The translations under genes and the position numbers were made by a program. DNA of 64,000 nucleotides from JAUIIK01 sp963745675 (GTDB lineage Bacteria > Chloroflexota > Chloroflexia > Thermomicrobiales > CFX8). Of the stretch, positions 37,505-45,998 are shown in pieces (position 1 is the stretch's first letter; each line of letters starts with the position of its first letter). The notes below the pieces were generated by a model that saw only the letters and a program-made list of their open reading frames with translations, had not been told where the DNA came from and did not search any database. The DNA lies in NCBI GenBank assembly GCA_963745675.1, contig CAVUYM010000012.1, forward strand, positions 186,001 to 250,000, written 5' to 3'.

Positions 37505-38145
37505 AGTCGCTGAGAAATCGAGCAACTGCCTCTACGCTTCAGAACGTTTGTGATGCATTGGCTGCCCGTCGGTGACTATCAACGACCGCCGATGACGGGA
37601 TTGCTTCCTCAGAACTGCCAGCTCATCCTGGTCGCTCGGCGATGCTGATCGTTCGAGCGAGTGGTAATTGCGGCTCCGCCTCGCGGAAGCGCTGCCGCGT
37701 ATCGCGCAAGTTCCCGCCCTCAATGAGTTCAAGCACCGTGTGGCAGGTCGTGTCGGCGCTGCCAAAGTTGAGAGTGCGCATCCCATTTGGATGATCGAGC
37801 CGGGGCGAGAGAATTTTGATTGCAACCCGCCAGTCCGGCGACTCCTGAATTCCACGATAGACCTCGCCCAAACCACCGCGGGCAATTGGGCCAGTGCCGC
37901 GATAGCCATCAATGCACTGGCCGACAGGAGTGTGCTCTTCCTGCCATTCCGGCAAAATGCCGCTCAGTCACCATTCAAAACCCCTTGAAACACAATAGAA
38001 CCGGGGTTCGCTCGGAAGAGAGGCACTGGCCCGGCGAGGAATTCCATGTCCCGTGTAGTCCGTCAGAACGACCATGACGAAACCGAGCGATCCACTATGA
38101 TCCACTATGATGCAGCTCGGTGAACAAATAGGATGTGGATATACG
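37505..38145. other. Intergenic stretch with kinase remnant and short direct repeat
   Basis: About 640 bp between the kinase and the ABC fusion gene. It holds the Ser/Thr-kinase remnant described separately and a direct repeat (GATCCACTAT twice, 38087-38108) just before the ABC gene; otherwise nothing recognisable. Confidence 0.45.
37623..37955 (-). pseudogene. Serine/threonine protein kinase N-lobe remnant
   Basis: A 110-codon frame that reads as the start of a Hanks-type kinase: YRGTGPIARGGLGEVYRGIQ (glycine loop) and DWRVAIKILSPRL (VAIK lysine), then an abrupt jump to TVLELIEGGNLRDTRQRF (hinge) and LPLARTISIAE. The helix-C segment between them is missing and nothing of the C-lobe follows, so it cannot be an active kinase. 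It lies antisense to, and just upstream of, the FHA-containing ABC gene, which may be a relic of an older kinase-FHA arrangement. Confidence 0.72.
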
Positions 38146-41100
38146 ATGAGCGCCGGTAACAGACAACAGGAAGGCGTCGACGAACGCCCTGGCTACTGGC
38201 TAGAGTCAGTAGCCGGTAGCCGGCACTTCATCGACTCCGTTGCGACAATCGGCCGCGCGCCGGAGAACGACATACGCGTCGACTCTCGCATCATCTCCCG
38301 CTATCATGCCCTTCTGCGCTCGATTGCCGGTGAGTGGATTCTCACGGACCTGGACAGCACCAACGGGACCCGGCTCAACGGCAACGAGATTTCGACACCG
38401 CAGACGGTGCGTCCAAATGACGTCATTGACTTCGCGGATGCGCGCTTCCTGCTGCGATCGACTGACCAGGCACTTGATGTCGCCGTTTCCATCGTACTTC
38501 AAGCGCGCGAAGTCATCTCGACCGAGCATTTCGTCCTGCGCTTTCGAAAAGATTCATTCGCCGATCAGCATCGGGGCGCAATCATCGATCGAGTCGAGCG
38601 CTCATACGCCATCCTCGCCGGACTGCTAGGCATTGCCGATCTCGATCAACCAATTGAGGTCTTCCTCGTCAATGAGCTCGCCGATCCGCAGCAACGCAAC
38701 GCGACGCTCCTATCCGGAGGCTATGCAGAGCAGGTCAATCGCACGATCTACGAGGTCTATCGTGGAGACGCTCCGGGCGTCGATCTGGATAGATCTTTGC
38801 TCGACGTGCTGCGGTACGTTGCGTTCGGACCCGGTGTTAAGTGGCCACCAGCATTGACCGAGGCGTTGCTGATCCTTGTGGATCAGCACATGCAGGAGCG
38901 TTACGCCGCCGAGCAGGTCCCATCGCCGCTAGCCGATGCGGTCGAGCAGGAAACCCTGCCGCCATTGAGTGTGTTGCTCGATCGTGAAAGCGAGTTCGAT
39001 CGGGGCTTGAGGGCACTGGCACTGGCGCACTTCATCGAGTTTCTCGTCGCAGAGGTCGGTTCGCAACGAGTAAGTCAGTTTCTACGGGCGCTCGGCCATA
39101 CCGATGCAAATTCCGCCGCGCGGCAGGCAACAGGACGCAGCTTGGATGCACTGGAGAAGCGGTGGCGCAAGCACCTCAAGTCCGAGGTAAAAGGCGGCGT
39201 CAAACTCTTTCTTAGCCTGGTCATCCCTTATCTGCGACCCTATTGGCTGAAGCTCAGCGAACTGACGATCTACATCCTCATCTCAGTCGCCTTCGGCATT
39301 ATTCTGGCCAAGTCGCAGGGCTACCTGTTCGACAAAGCGCTCCTCCAAGGTGACCGCCACCTTTTCGGCATCGTTATGATCGGGCTAGTTGTCCTCTTTA
39401 TCATTTCAAACCTCTCCGGGCTGCGCGAAAGTTACGTCAAAGCCTGGGTCGGCGAACGTGTTGCATTTGACGTTCGTGGCTCGCTCTACCGCCACGTCCA
39501 GGGACTGCACCCTGGCTACTTCTCTCGCGCTGACAGCGGAGATCTGATTACGCGCCTGACGAGCGATATCACAACGATTCAATTTGCCATGACCCAGGGC
39601 ATGGTCGAGTTCTTGCGCCTGTCGATCATGTTCGTTGCAGCGATGCTGACCATCGTGCTGACAGAGTGGCGGCTTGCTATCCTGGCGCTCATCGGCGCGC
39701 CCTTCTTCTTGATCACTGGACGCTTTCTTGGCCCGCCGGTGGCCCGCGCCAGCATCACCCGTCAGGAGGACTACGCGAGCATGACGGTCTTCCTGCACGA
39801 GAGCCTCGCTGTGCGTTCGGTAATGACGTTGTTCGGGCTCCAGCGCCTGATGTCCGAACGTTTTCAGCAGCGGCTAGAAGCTGTTTTCAATTCATCAATC
39901 AGGATGAATTTCCTCGGCGGCGTCTATGTCTCGATTCTCGGCGCGACGGCATCAGGTGTTGAACTGGCCGTGCTTGGTATTGGCGGCTACCTGATTCTCG
40001 ACGGCAACATGACGCCCGGCGACCTCGTCACCTTCCTCTTTCTGATTGGTCTCGTCATCGGACCGCTCCAGAGCTTTTCGAATATTCTGCAGCTCATCCA
40101 GCAGGCCACCGGTTCGATGCAGCGCATCGACGAACTTGCCAGCTCAAGAAGTGAGATCGCCGATGTCCAGGATGCCGTGGCGATTGGCTCCGTCCGTCAG
40201 GAAATTCGGTTGGAGAGCGTGACCTTCGGCTATGAACGGTCCGAGCCTATCCTGAAAGATATCAGCATGGTCATTCCGGCCGGCTCATCAGTTGCTATCG
40301 TTGGCCCGAGCGGATCAGGCAAGAGTACCGTTTTCAACTTGCTAACCCGCTCGTACGATCCTCAACTGGGGCGGGTGATGTTCGATGGCGTCGACCTGCG
40401 TGCATCTACCCTAGAGTCGATCCGGAGCCAGATAGGAATGGTGCAGCAAGATAACGTGCTGCTAAAGACATCAATTCATGAAAACATCCAGCTCGGGAAT
40501 CTGGGGGCGAGCGATGAAATGGTCATCGCTGCGGCACGGGCGGCCGAGATTCACGAATTCATAGAACGGCTGCCGGATGGCTACGACACGGATGTTGGGG
40601 AACGCGGCGGCCTTCTGTCAGGCGGACAGCGACAACGGGTCGCCATTGCACGCGCTATCATTCGCGACCCCGCGCTGCTCTTCCTCGATGAAGCAACGAG
40701 TGCACTCGACGCCGGCACCGAGGCAGCAATCAACGCGACGTTGCGTCGTGTTGCCCGCGGCCGGACGACGGTAACCGTCACGCACCGCCTGGCTTCAATC
40801 ACCGAAGTCGATACAATCTTCGTCCTCGAATCTGGAAGACTGGTCGAACAAGGAACCCACACAGAGCTCCTGAAATTCAACGGGATCTACCGTGATCTCT
40901 GGCGCGAGCAAGAAGGCGGTACAGCGGACCCGACGATCGTGCAAACGATGGCCGACATCGAAAACCTCAGACGTGTGCCGATCTTCTCCGAACTGGACCG
41001 CGAACTGCTGACGAGACTCGTTCACAGCGGGGAAATCGAAATCTTTTCGGAGGGCGCAGAGATCGTCACGCAGGGAGGCATCGGCGACCGGCTGTACGTC

Positions 41101-41409
41101 ATCCGGAATGGCGACGTCGACGTTCTTGCCAATAGTGATGGGAGCATGCCGAGGCGTTTGGCCCGGCTGCATGCGGGAGATTTCTTTGGCGAGATCGCGT
41201 TACTTCAGGATGCCCCGCGCACCGCTACCGTAAAAGCAGTTTCTACTGTCGAGACGTTCAGTCTCGGCAAGCATGAGTTCCTATCGCTAATGTCAAATTC
41301 ACCGCGCCTGCGCGAAGCGGTGACCAACGAGGCCAACATGCGCGAAGAGGAGTTGCGTGCGCTGATGATCAGCGAACACGGCGAGCCTCCTGCCGCCATA
41401 GATGCATAA
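38146..41409 (+). CDS. FHA - inactive peptidase-like - ABC exporter - cNMP-binding fusion
   Basis: A ~1087-residue fusion. Residues ~20-105 are an FHA phosphothreonine-binding domain (IGRAPENDIRVDSRIISRYH, DLDSTNGTRLNGNEI). Residues ~115-350 resemble the peptidase-MA fold (TEHFVLRFRKDSF, NRTIYEVYRGDAPG), but the HExxH site is absent (DVLRYVAFG stands there). Residues ~370-675 are an ABC type-1 membrane domain (HPGYFSRADSGDLITRLTSD) and ~700-940 a full ATPase: Walker A GPSGSGKST near 720, LSGGQRQRVAIARAI, LFLDEATSALD. Residues ~955-1080 are a cyclic-nucleotide-binding domain (HAGDFFGEIALLQDAPRTAT). Three leader-peptide genes follow, so it is the likely exporter, gated by phosphorylation and nucleotide. 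ATG 38107 is an alternative start. Confidence 0.85.
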   Translation: MSAGNRQQEGVDERPGYWLESVAGSRHFIDSVATIGRAPENDIRVDSRIISRYHALLRSIAGEWILTDLDSTNGTRLNGNEISTPQTVRPNDVIDFADARFLLRSTDQALDVAVSIVLQAREVISTEHFVLRFRKDSFADQHRGAIIDRVERSYAILAGLLGIADLDQPIEVFLVNELADPQQRNATLLSGGYAEQVNRTIYEVYRGDAPGVDLDRSLLDVLRYVAFGPGVKWPPALTEALLILVDQHMQERYAAEQVPSPLADAVEQETLPPLSVLLDRESEFDRGLRALALAHFIEFLVAEVGSQRVSQFLRALGHTDANSAARQATGRSLDALEKRWRKHLKSEVKGGVKLFLSLVIPYLRPYWLKLSELTIYILISVAFGIILAKSQGYLFDKALLQGDRHLFGIVMIGLVVLFIISNLSGLRESYVKAWVGERVAFDVRGSLYRHVQGLHPGYFSRADSGDLITRLTSDITTIQFAMTQGMVEFLRLSIMFVAAMLTIVLTEWRLAILALIGAPFFLITGRFLGPPVARASITRQEDYASMTVFLHESLAVRSVMTLFGLQRLMSERFQQRLEAVFNSSIRMNFLGGVYVSILGATASGVELAVLGIGGYLILDGNMTPGDLVTFLFLIGLVIGPLQSFSNILQLIQQATGSMQRIDELASSRSEIADVQDAVAIGSVRQEIRLESVTFGYERSEPILKDISMVIPAGSSVAIVGPSGSGKSTVFNLLTRSYDPQLGRVMFDGVDLRASTLESIRSQIGMVQQDNVLLKTSIHENIQLGNLGASDEMVIAAARAAEIHEFIERLPDGYDTDVGERGGLLSGGQRQRVAIARAIIRDPALLFLDEATSALDAGTEAAINATLRRVARGRTTVTVTHRLASITEVDTIFVLESGRLVEQGTHTELLKFNGIYRDLWREQEGGTADPTIVQTMADIENLRRVPIFSELDRELLTRLVHSGEIEIFSEGAEIVTQGGIGDRLYVIRNGDVDVLANSDGSMPRRLARLHAGDFFGEIALLQDAPRTATVKAVSTVETFSLGKHEFLSLMSNSPRLREAVTNEANMREEELRALMISEHGEPPAAIDA

Positions 41410-41722
41410 ACAACCGAACAGAATATCGTTACCGGGCACAATTGTCACGCACAACCCCTGGAGCTTACGGCGTTTCCATTTCTGTTGTGGATTGGCGTTA
41501 TCGCGGAACCGTTCGCCCGCAACGTCTTTCGAGATCTGTATTGCATAAATAAAGTATTCTAAGTTACAAGATGATTGTAAATAAGATGACAGGAAAGCTG
41601 TATCCGAGTTGACACGTAGCACGCTCTTTAGAGCATCCTCCCTGTGTTCTAATATCCATGTGGGCAATTGAAAAGCAGAGTCACGAGCCAGAAGTGACAC
41701 AAGTAGGAAGGGTCGTGTCCAG
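41410..41722 (+). promoter_or_regulatory. AT-rich leader of the precursor-peptide genes
   Basis: About 310 bp with no gene. The part from 41540 to 41600 is markedly AT-rich against the GC-rich surroundings, a natural place for the precursor promoter; I cannot fix the boxes. GGAAGGGT at about 41706 is the first precursor's ribosome binding site. Confidence 0.45.
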
Positions 41723-41998
41723 ATGACCGATCAAGATTCGACCGAGGGCGCAGCCGAGGGACAGCAAGGACGGACTATTCTCATCGTCCCGAACGAGCAT
41801 GCTGAAAAGGTTTGGGAGTACGCAGCACAATTGCAGGCAGACGAACAGCCGGATGTCGAGGGATATGCTGCGCGGACCTCAATGAGCCTCGGCAGTCCAC
41901 CTGCGATGCGCCCTGATGTCTTGCAGGTTGGAGTGGGAACCAATTGCACCTGGTGGGATTCGGGCAAAGGTCAGGATTTCGTGTGCACGGATCCATAG
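41723..41998 (+). CDS. Putative RiPP precursor peptide 1
   Basis: A 91-residue peptide, one of three tandem homologues. The leader half carries ILIVPNEHAEKVWEYAAQLQ and QPDVEGYAARTSMSLG. This matches peptides 2 and 3 in VPxEH, the LQ pair, PDVEGY and SLG. The C-terminal half is unlike the others except for a GTNC...CTDP frame, giving two Cys 13 residues apart (CTWWDSGKGQDFVC). A conserved leader with a variable, Cys-, Thr-, Ser-, Asp- and Lys-bearing core is the signature of a modified peptide family. No known precursor family was recognised. It follows the ABC exporter by about 310 bp on the same strand. Confidence 0.75.
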   Translation: MTDQDSTEGAAEGQQGRTILIVPNEHAEKVWEYAAQLQADEQPDVEGYAARTSMSLGSPPAMRPDVLQVGVGTNCTWWDSGKGQDFVCTDP

Positions 41999-42092
41999 AT
42001 CATTCAATCTTTGGCAACGTCAAGGCAGCCGTTCGGAAGCACTAGCAGTTCGAGAGCTTGCACCAACGAAGATGATTCGAAAGGAAGATCCG

Positions 42093-42380
42093 ATGACCTC
42101 CGCTAACGCACCAGAAAATACGGCCGAAGAAGGCCAGACCGTATCAATTATTGAGGTGCCGGAGGAGCACCTCGAAGCCGTACGAGCATTCGCGACAAGT
42201 CTCCAGGAAGCCCAGGAACCAGATGTTGAGGGCTACATTGCCCCACTCACGTCGATGAGCCTGGGCGGTGGGATCGGCAGGGGCAGCCTCGGCCCAACGA
42301 TTTCCGGCGTTGTTTCAGGAACCCAGTGCCAGATATGGGAAAACGGCGATATTCGTTGCGCCGACGACGACAAAGCGTAA
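42093..42380 (+). CDS. Putative RiPP precursor peptide 2
   Basis: A 95-residue homologue of peptide 1. The leader reads VSIIEVPEEHLEAVRAFATS and LQEAQEPDVEGYIAPLTSMS, followed by a Gly-rich hinge (LGGGIGRGSLG). The core ends SGTQCQIWENGDIRCADDDK, with two Cys 10 apart and many acidic residues. The ATG at 42093 follows GAAAGGAAG, so the upstream frame is not used. It lies 94 bp after peptide 1. The same leader with a different core implies one modifying enzyme acting on several substrates. Confidence 0.75.
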   Translation: MTSANAPENTAEEGQTVSIIEVPEEHLEAVRAFATSLQEAQEPDVEGYIAPLTSMSLGGGIGRGSLGPTISGVVSGTQCQIWENGDIRCADDDKA

Positions 42381-42427
42381 ACACTGCGGCAGCATTGTTC
42401 GCAGTATCGTTGCAAAAGGAGAGAATG

Positions 42428-42694
42428 ATGGTTGATCAAGCAGCCGGCGGAACGAGTGCGGAAGAGACAGGCTTCGGCATCGTCGCAGTTCCCGATGAAC
42501 ACGCCGATGCGATCCTCGCTTATGTGGAAACACTTCAATCAGGACAAGATCCGGACGTTGAAGGCTACATCGCACCAACTAGAGTGGGCAGCCTCGGCGG
42601 TGGCTCATTGCGCCCGGGAATAGGTACAAGCTCGGTGGCCCACACGGGCTGCACGATGTCGCCGGACAAGAAGAACTGGATCTGCACCGACTAA
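42428..42694 (+). CDS. Putative RiPP precursor peptide 3
   Basis: An 88-residue third homologue: GFGIVAVPDEHADAILAYVE, then GQDPDVEGYIAP, a Gly-rich hinge (VGSLGGGSLRPGIG) and a core HTGCTMSPDKKNWICTD with two Cys 11 apart. AAAAGGAG sits 7 bases before ATG 42428 (an ATG at 42425 is too close). A long-looped inverted repeat ends the set of three. The spacing between Cys differs in all three peptides (12, 9 and 10 residues between them) while the first is always preceded by Gly-Thr, Thr-Gly or Gly-Thr-Gln type residues. Confidence 0.75.
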   Translation: MVDQAAGGTSAEETGFGIVAVPDEHADAILAYVETLQSGQDPDVEGYIAPTRVGSLGGGSLRPGIGTSSVAHTGCTMSPDKKNWICTD

Positions 42695-42731
42695 TTGTGG
42701 CTTTCCTCGTGTACAGCGTGCAGTGCATAGA

Positions 42732-42782
42732 AAGGGTATTGGTTTGCTGGAAATCATACATGAATACCGCACCAATACCCTT
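42732..42782 (+). terminator. Inverted repeat after the precursor genes (terminator/attenuator)
   Basis: AAGGGTATTGGT (42732) and ACCAATACCCTT (42771) are perfect 12-bp complements around a 27-nt loop, followed by CTTTAT. It separates the precursors from the ligase operon and could set a high precursor-to-enzyme ratio by partial termination. Confidence 0.6.
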
Positions 42783-42829
42783 CTTTATGCTCGTCGCGTG
42801 CTAGTCCCATTCTGTCGGGCGCTGACGCG

Positions 42830-43075
42830 ATGAACACCAGCAGCAATGCTCCAGCCCCCCTCGCTGGCGAAACAGGACAGCCAGTACCGCGGTTTGACGA
42901 CCGGCCAGTGCCATTCACCTTGCGCGTCGCCGTCCACTGGATGACGCGCGACGAGGCGATGCAATCTTCCGGCGATCGACCGCTGCTCTTCTCCCGCCGG
43001 GCCGGGATGACCGGCGAGCTTGCTATCACCGACGGCGGCAAAGACATGAGCATGTCTGACCTGGAGCTCGGATGA
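42830..43075 (+). CDS. Small peptide translationally coupled to the ATP-grasp gene (candidate graspetide precursor)
   Basis: An 81-residue peptide whose stop overlaps the ATP-grasp start (ATGA). The middle holds RPVPFTLRVAVHWMTRDEAM; its PFxLR resembles the PFxxR leader motif of microviridin-type and TgmA-type precursors, which the ATP-grasp binds. The C-terminus (ELAITDGGKDMSMSDLELG) offers Asp/Glu, Ser/Thr and Lys residues of the kind joined in graspetides. It could alternatively be an accessory protein. It is not similar to peptides 1-3. The ribosome binding site is weak. Confidence 0.6.
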   Translation: MNTSSNAPAPLAGETGQPVPRFDDRPVPFTLRVAVHWMTRDEAMQSSGDRPLLFSRRAGMTGELAITDGGKDMSMSDLELG

Positions 43076-44286
43076 CGATCCTGATCGTCTCCGATATCGC
43101 ACATGACGCTCACCTGGCGCCGGTAGCATCCGCACTCAATCAGCGCGGCCACAACGTCCGCATTTTCAATCCGGGCTTACTGCCATCGTCTGCAACGGTG
43201 ATGGTTGACGACACTCCTGCTGGCCCCAGGCAGGTGATTCACTGGGAAGGCCGGACCCTCGATCTCAGCGAGGTGCGGAGCGTCTGGTATCGGCGACCAG
43301 GCAGCTTTGACATTTCCGACGAGTTGGCCGAAGGTGAACAAGAATGGCTGCGGCGCGAGTGTCGCGACCTGATCCAGGGTATCTGGGCCAGCCTCGACGC
43401 CTTCTGGATAAGCGAGCCGCATCGCATCGAGTACGCGAACTCCAAGCTGCTCCAGTTGAAACTTGCCCGCCAGCTCGGATTTCGCATTCCAGCGTACACC
43501 GTCACGAACAGCCCCGAACGGGCGCGGGAATTCGTGGCTGCCTTCCAACATGGCGTGGCGGTGAAGGCACTGGGATACCCAACGATCAACCTGGCTGATG
43601 CCGGCGGTATGATGTACACCCATCGGGTAACCCAGGAGGACATGGCCTTAATCGAGTCAGTGAAATACGGCCCAACATTCTTTCAGGAGTTCGTGCAAAA
43701 GCGCTTCGACATACGGGTGACGGTGTTCGGCGACAGAGTCTTTGCCGTCGCCATTGACTCAACGGGGACACCCGAATCTCGCGACGACTTTCGCGACGCC
43801 CAGATCTTCGACCTCCCTCATCACCCGCTTGAACTGCCGGAAAACGTCAATAACGCTTGCATCGATCTTGTCGACCGGCTGGGTCTGGAATTCGGCGCGA
43901 TCGATCTGCTCTTGACGCCTGACGGCGAGTACGTGTTCCTCGAGATCAACCCGAATGGCCAGTGGTACTGGATCGAGATGATGACCGACCTGCCAATGAC
44001 AAACGCGCTCTGCGATTTACTGGAACGCGGCGGCGGTCTTGAGGCCACGGTTCATCGCTCTGCAGGAATTCCCGTCCCTACCCCTAGCGCAGATGGCGAT
44101 CAATCTTCACCAACGTTCCAGCTTGGCACTCACACGATTCCACTGCCTTCGACGTATCATGCTCAAAGCGGGGCCAATCCCGCCTCCAGTGACATGCCAA
44201 CAATCGCGACAAATGCCTGGATGGAAGAGAAATCAGGCACAATCTTGCTCCACATTGGAGATGTAGAGGACAATGACCGACGCTGA
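43072..44286 (+). CDS. ATP-grasp peptide ligase (MvdD/TgmB-like RiPP maturase)
   Basis: A 404-residue ATP-grasp protein of the graspetide-ligase type. The N-domain starts MTILIVSDIAHDAHLAPVAS and has LSEVRSVWYRRPGSFDI, a signature of MvdD/TgmB-like ligases. The central part reads RIEYANSKLLQLKLARQLGF and VAVKALGY (nucleotide Lys), then TFFQEFVQKRFDIRVTVFGD. The metal site is EFGAIDLLLTPDGEYVFLEI, ending in NPNGQW. By family knowledge these enzymes join Asp/Glu side chains to Ser/Thr (ester) or Lys (amide) in a precursor. An ~80-residue C-terminal extension, low in order, is unusual. It is coupled to the 81-aa peptide and converges on the S8 protease. Confidence 0.85.
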   Translation: MTILIVSDIAHDAHLAPVASALNQRGHNVRIFNPGLLPSSATVMVDDTPAGPRQVIHWEGRTLDLSEVRSVWYRRPGSFDISDELAEGEQEWLRRECRDLIQGIWASLDAFWISEPHRIEYANSKLLQLKLARQLGFRIPAYTVTNSPERAREFVAAFQHGVAVKALGYPTINLADAGGMMYTHRVTQEDMALIESVKYGPTFFQEFVQKRFDIRVTVFGDRVFAVAIDSTGTPESRDDFRDAQIFDLPHHPLELPENVNNACIDLVDRLGLEFGAIDLLLTPDGEYVFLEINPNGQWYWIEMMTDLPMTNALCDLLERGGGLEATVHRSAGIPVPTPSADGDQSSPTFQLGTHTIPLPSTYHAQSGANPASSDMPTIATNAWMEEKSGTILLHIGDVEDNDRR

Positions 44287-44324
44287 ATCTCGCCGAACTA
44301 CGTCTTGGCTCGCTTGACAGTAGA

Positions 44325-44403
44325 CGTTTCAGATCAAAACGATCTCAGTCTCGCCGTCCGACGTTGGAAGAGAGCGCTCGCAAGACCGTTTTGATCTGAA
44401 ACG
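44325..44403. repeat. 17-bp perfect inverted repeat across the S8 protease stop
   Basis: CGTTTCAGATCAAAACG (44325-44341) is the exact reverse complement of 44387-44403, which encodes FQIKT in the protease. The arms are 45 bp apart and span the protease stop codon at 44345. It may end both convergent transcripts, or record a local inverted duplication. Confidence 0.7.
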
Positions 44404-45163
44404 GAGTTAGATCCGGATGTTTCTCAACGATACGCGCGATGACGCCAGTAATATGCGGCGCAGCGAAGCTGTTGCCTGTGGCCTGTATCGTCTGACCATC
44501 TAGCCACGCCACCCGCACATCGATACCGAACGCGCCGAATTCAACCGGCGGGGTCGGGTTGTAATAAAACGTAAAGGGATCGTCGACATCATGTGACCCC
44601 ACGGATATAACTGAGGCATAAGTTGACGGAAAACTCGGCGTCGGCATGTTGTTCGCCGCGGCGACGAGCAGCGTGTTGTTGAAGTAGGCGGCGTCCGCCA
44701 GCTCATGAAACTCACTGTAAAAGCGCCGCTTGGTCGTTCCTAGGCTGAGATTGCAGACACGCATATTCTGCTCGATGGCCCAGCGCAAGCCGGAGATGAA
44801 CATCGAACCGGTACCATTCAGATTCTCGCCGAGCACCCGAATACTCGTGATCTCGCAATCGGGCGCGATCGAACGGATGATCCCGGCGCAGGCTGTGCCG
44901 TGACCAAAAAGGTCATCGTCCTCAACCTCGTGAACCTCCGTTTCACCGTCAACTTCCTGAACTGCCACCGAGTGCAAAATCCCGCCTGCGACCGCTGGAT
45001 GATCTGCATCGATGCCACTGTCGATGACTGCCACCCGCACGCCACGCCCAGTCGTATCGCCCCAGGCCCATTCCGGTGTGATGTCGTCCAGATGCGGGAT
45101 TGCCGACAAAGCATCAAGGGAATCGGGCGCGAATTGCGAGCTCCAACCTGGCCGGGCGCTCAT
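44345..45163 (-). CDS. Cytoplasmic subtilisin-like (S8) serine protease, probable leader peptidase
   Basis: A 272-residue subtilase with no signal peptide and no propeptide. The catalytic triad is complete: RVAVIDSGIDADHP (Asp), DDLFGHGTACAGII (His) and QATGNSFAAPHITGVIARI (Ser). The oxyanion Asn lies in TLLVAAANNMPTP. The first ~30 residues precede the catalytic domain with HLDDITPEWAWG. Single-domain cytoplasmic subtilases occur in RiPP clusters, where they cut leaders, and this one converges on the ATP-grasp gene. It overlaps the GAF gene by 4 bp (ATGA), so it is the third gene of a regulator-GAF-protease operon. Leader cleavage is inference. Confidence 0.85.
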   Translation of the reverse strand: MSARPGWSSQFAPDSLDALSAIPHLDDITPEWAWGDTTGRGVRVAVIDSGIDADHPAVAGGILHSVAVQEVDGETEVHEVEDDDLFGHGTACAGIIRSIAPDCEITSIRVLGENLNGTGSMFISGLRWAIEQNMRVCNLSLGTTKRRFYSEFHELADAAYFNNTLLVAAANNMPTPSFPSTYASVISVGSHDVDDPFTFYYNPTPPVEFGAFGIDVRVAWLDGQTIQATGNSFAAPHITGVIARIVEKHPDLTPFQIKTVLRALSSNVGRRD

Positions 45164-45987
45164 TGTCCGCTTGTGCTTTCGAGGTATTCGGCGAAGCCGT
45201 TCAACAGTACCAGTGCAGCATCCAACTCCGGAGTTCCGTGCTGGCTAATGCGCTGGATCGTGTTGGCCAGCTTAAGTGAACATTGATAGCGTTCGTCAGC
45301 CTCGATCTCAGCTGCAACCGAATCAGCTGCTATCGAGTCGCCAGATGACCCTAGCGAGGTGAATAGCGCTTCCTGGATTAGGGCCGAGAGACGGCTCACC
45401 ATCCTCGATTGATCGATCGCGACCGATGCCAGTTCAGCGAAGTGGCCGAGCACCTGTATGTCGCCCGCGCTAAACGCAGCCTGTTCGCGCTTGTCGAGCA
45501 ATTCCAACACGCCAACGACTTCTCCATCGCGCAACAGAGGAACGCAGAGGATACTCTGCGGCTCGTAGCCAATCTGGTCTGCGACATCTGCAGCGTGGCG
45601 GGAGTCGCCCTGAACATCCGAAACTGCCATCGGTTGGCCGGTCACTGCAACCAGACCGGCGATGCCGTGGCCCAGAGGAACACGGACTCCTGTCGTCGAC
45701 GCCGCCTGCGGGCCGGTCGCAACTTCGAAGATCAATTCCTTCTGAGTCGCGTCAACCAGGAAGATCGCGCCGGCAACAGCGTTGATGACGTTCGCCGCCG
45801 ACTCAACAACCAACCGAAGCAGTCCCGATTCCGAACGAGGCAGACCTATCTGGCTCCGAATTCCAGCAGCGCTTATCGCTTCCCGCACAATCTGCCACGG
45901 TTCCAAACCAACTATTTCTCGCTCAAGCCGCGCAATCTTCGCCGCCTGTTCGGCGATAACTTGTTGATTTTCCCCGTCACCCGCCAT
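45160..45987 (-). CDS. GAF-domain protein
   Basis: A 275-residue soluble protein. The first 30 residues form a likely coiled coil (QQVIAEQAAKIARLEREIVG). A GAF domain follows at ~55-205: LLRLVVESAANVINAVAGAI, FEVATGPQAA, GVRVPLGHGIAGLVAVTGQP, NYEPQS-like IGYEPQSILCVPLLRDGEVV and GVLELLDKREQAAFSAGDIQ. The remaining ~70 residues are helical and acidic with no enzymatic domain. GAF domains sense cyclic nucleotides, haem or redox state; the ABC fusion's cNMP domain makes a nucleotide signal an appealing link. AAGGGG precedes the ATG. It lies between the NarL regulator and the protease. Confidence 0.8.
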   Translation of the reverse strand: MAGDGENQQVIAEQAAKIARLEREIVGLEPWQIVREAISAAGIRSQIGLPRSESGLLRLVVESAANVINAVAGAIFLVDATQKELIFEVATGPQAASTTGVRVPLGHGIAGLVAVTGQPMAVSDVQGDSRHAADVADQIGYEPQSILCVPLLRDGEVVGVLELLDKREQAAFSAGDIQVLGHFAELASVAIDQSRMVSRLSALIQEALFTSLGSSGDSIAADSVAAEIEADERYQCSLKLANTIQRISQHGTPELDAALVLLNGFAEYLESTSGQ

Positions 45988-45998
45988 CCGTACCCCTT

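Noticed and set aside
41723..42694. Reading the three peptides as ordinary lanthipeptides
   Set aside because: No LanM, LanB/C or radical-SAM gene lies nearby; the only modifying enzyme visible is ATP-grasp type.
43072..44286. Calling the ATP-grasp a glutathione or D-Ala ligase
   Set aside because: The LSEVRSVWYRRP segment and the coupled small peptide fit peptide-maturation ligases better, and no cell-wall or glutathione genes are near.
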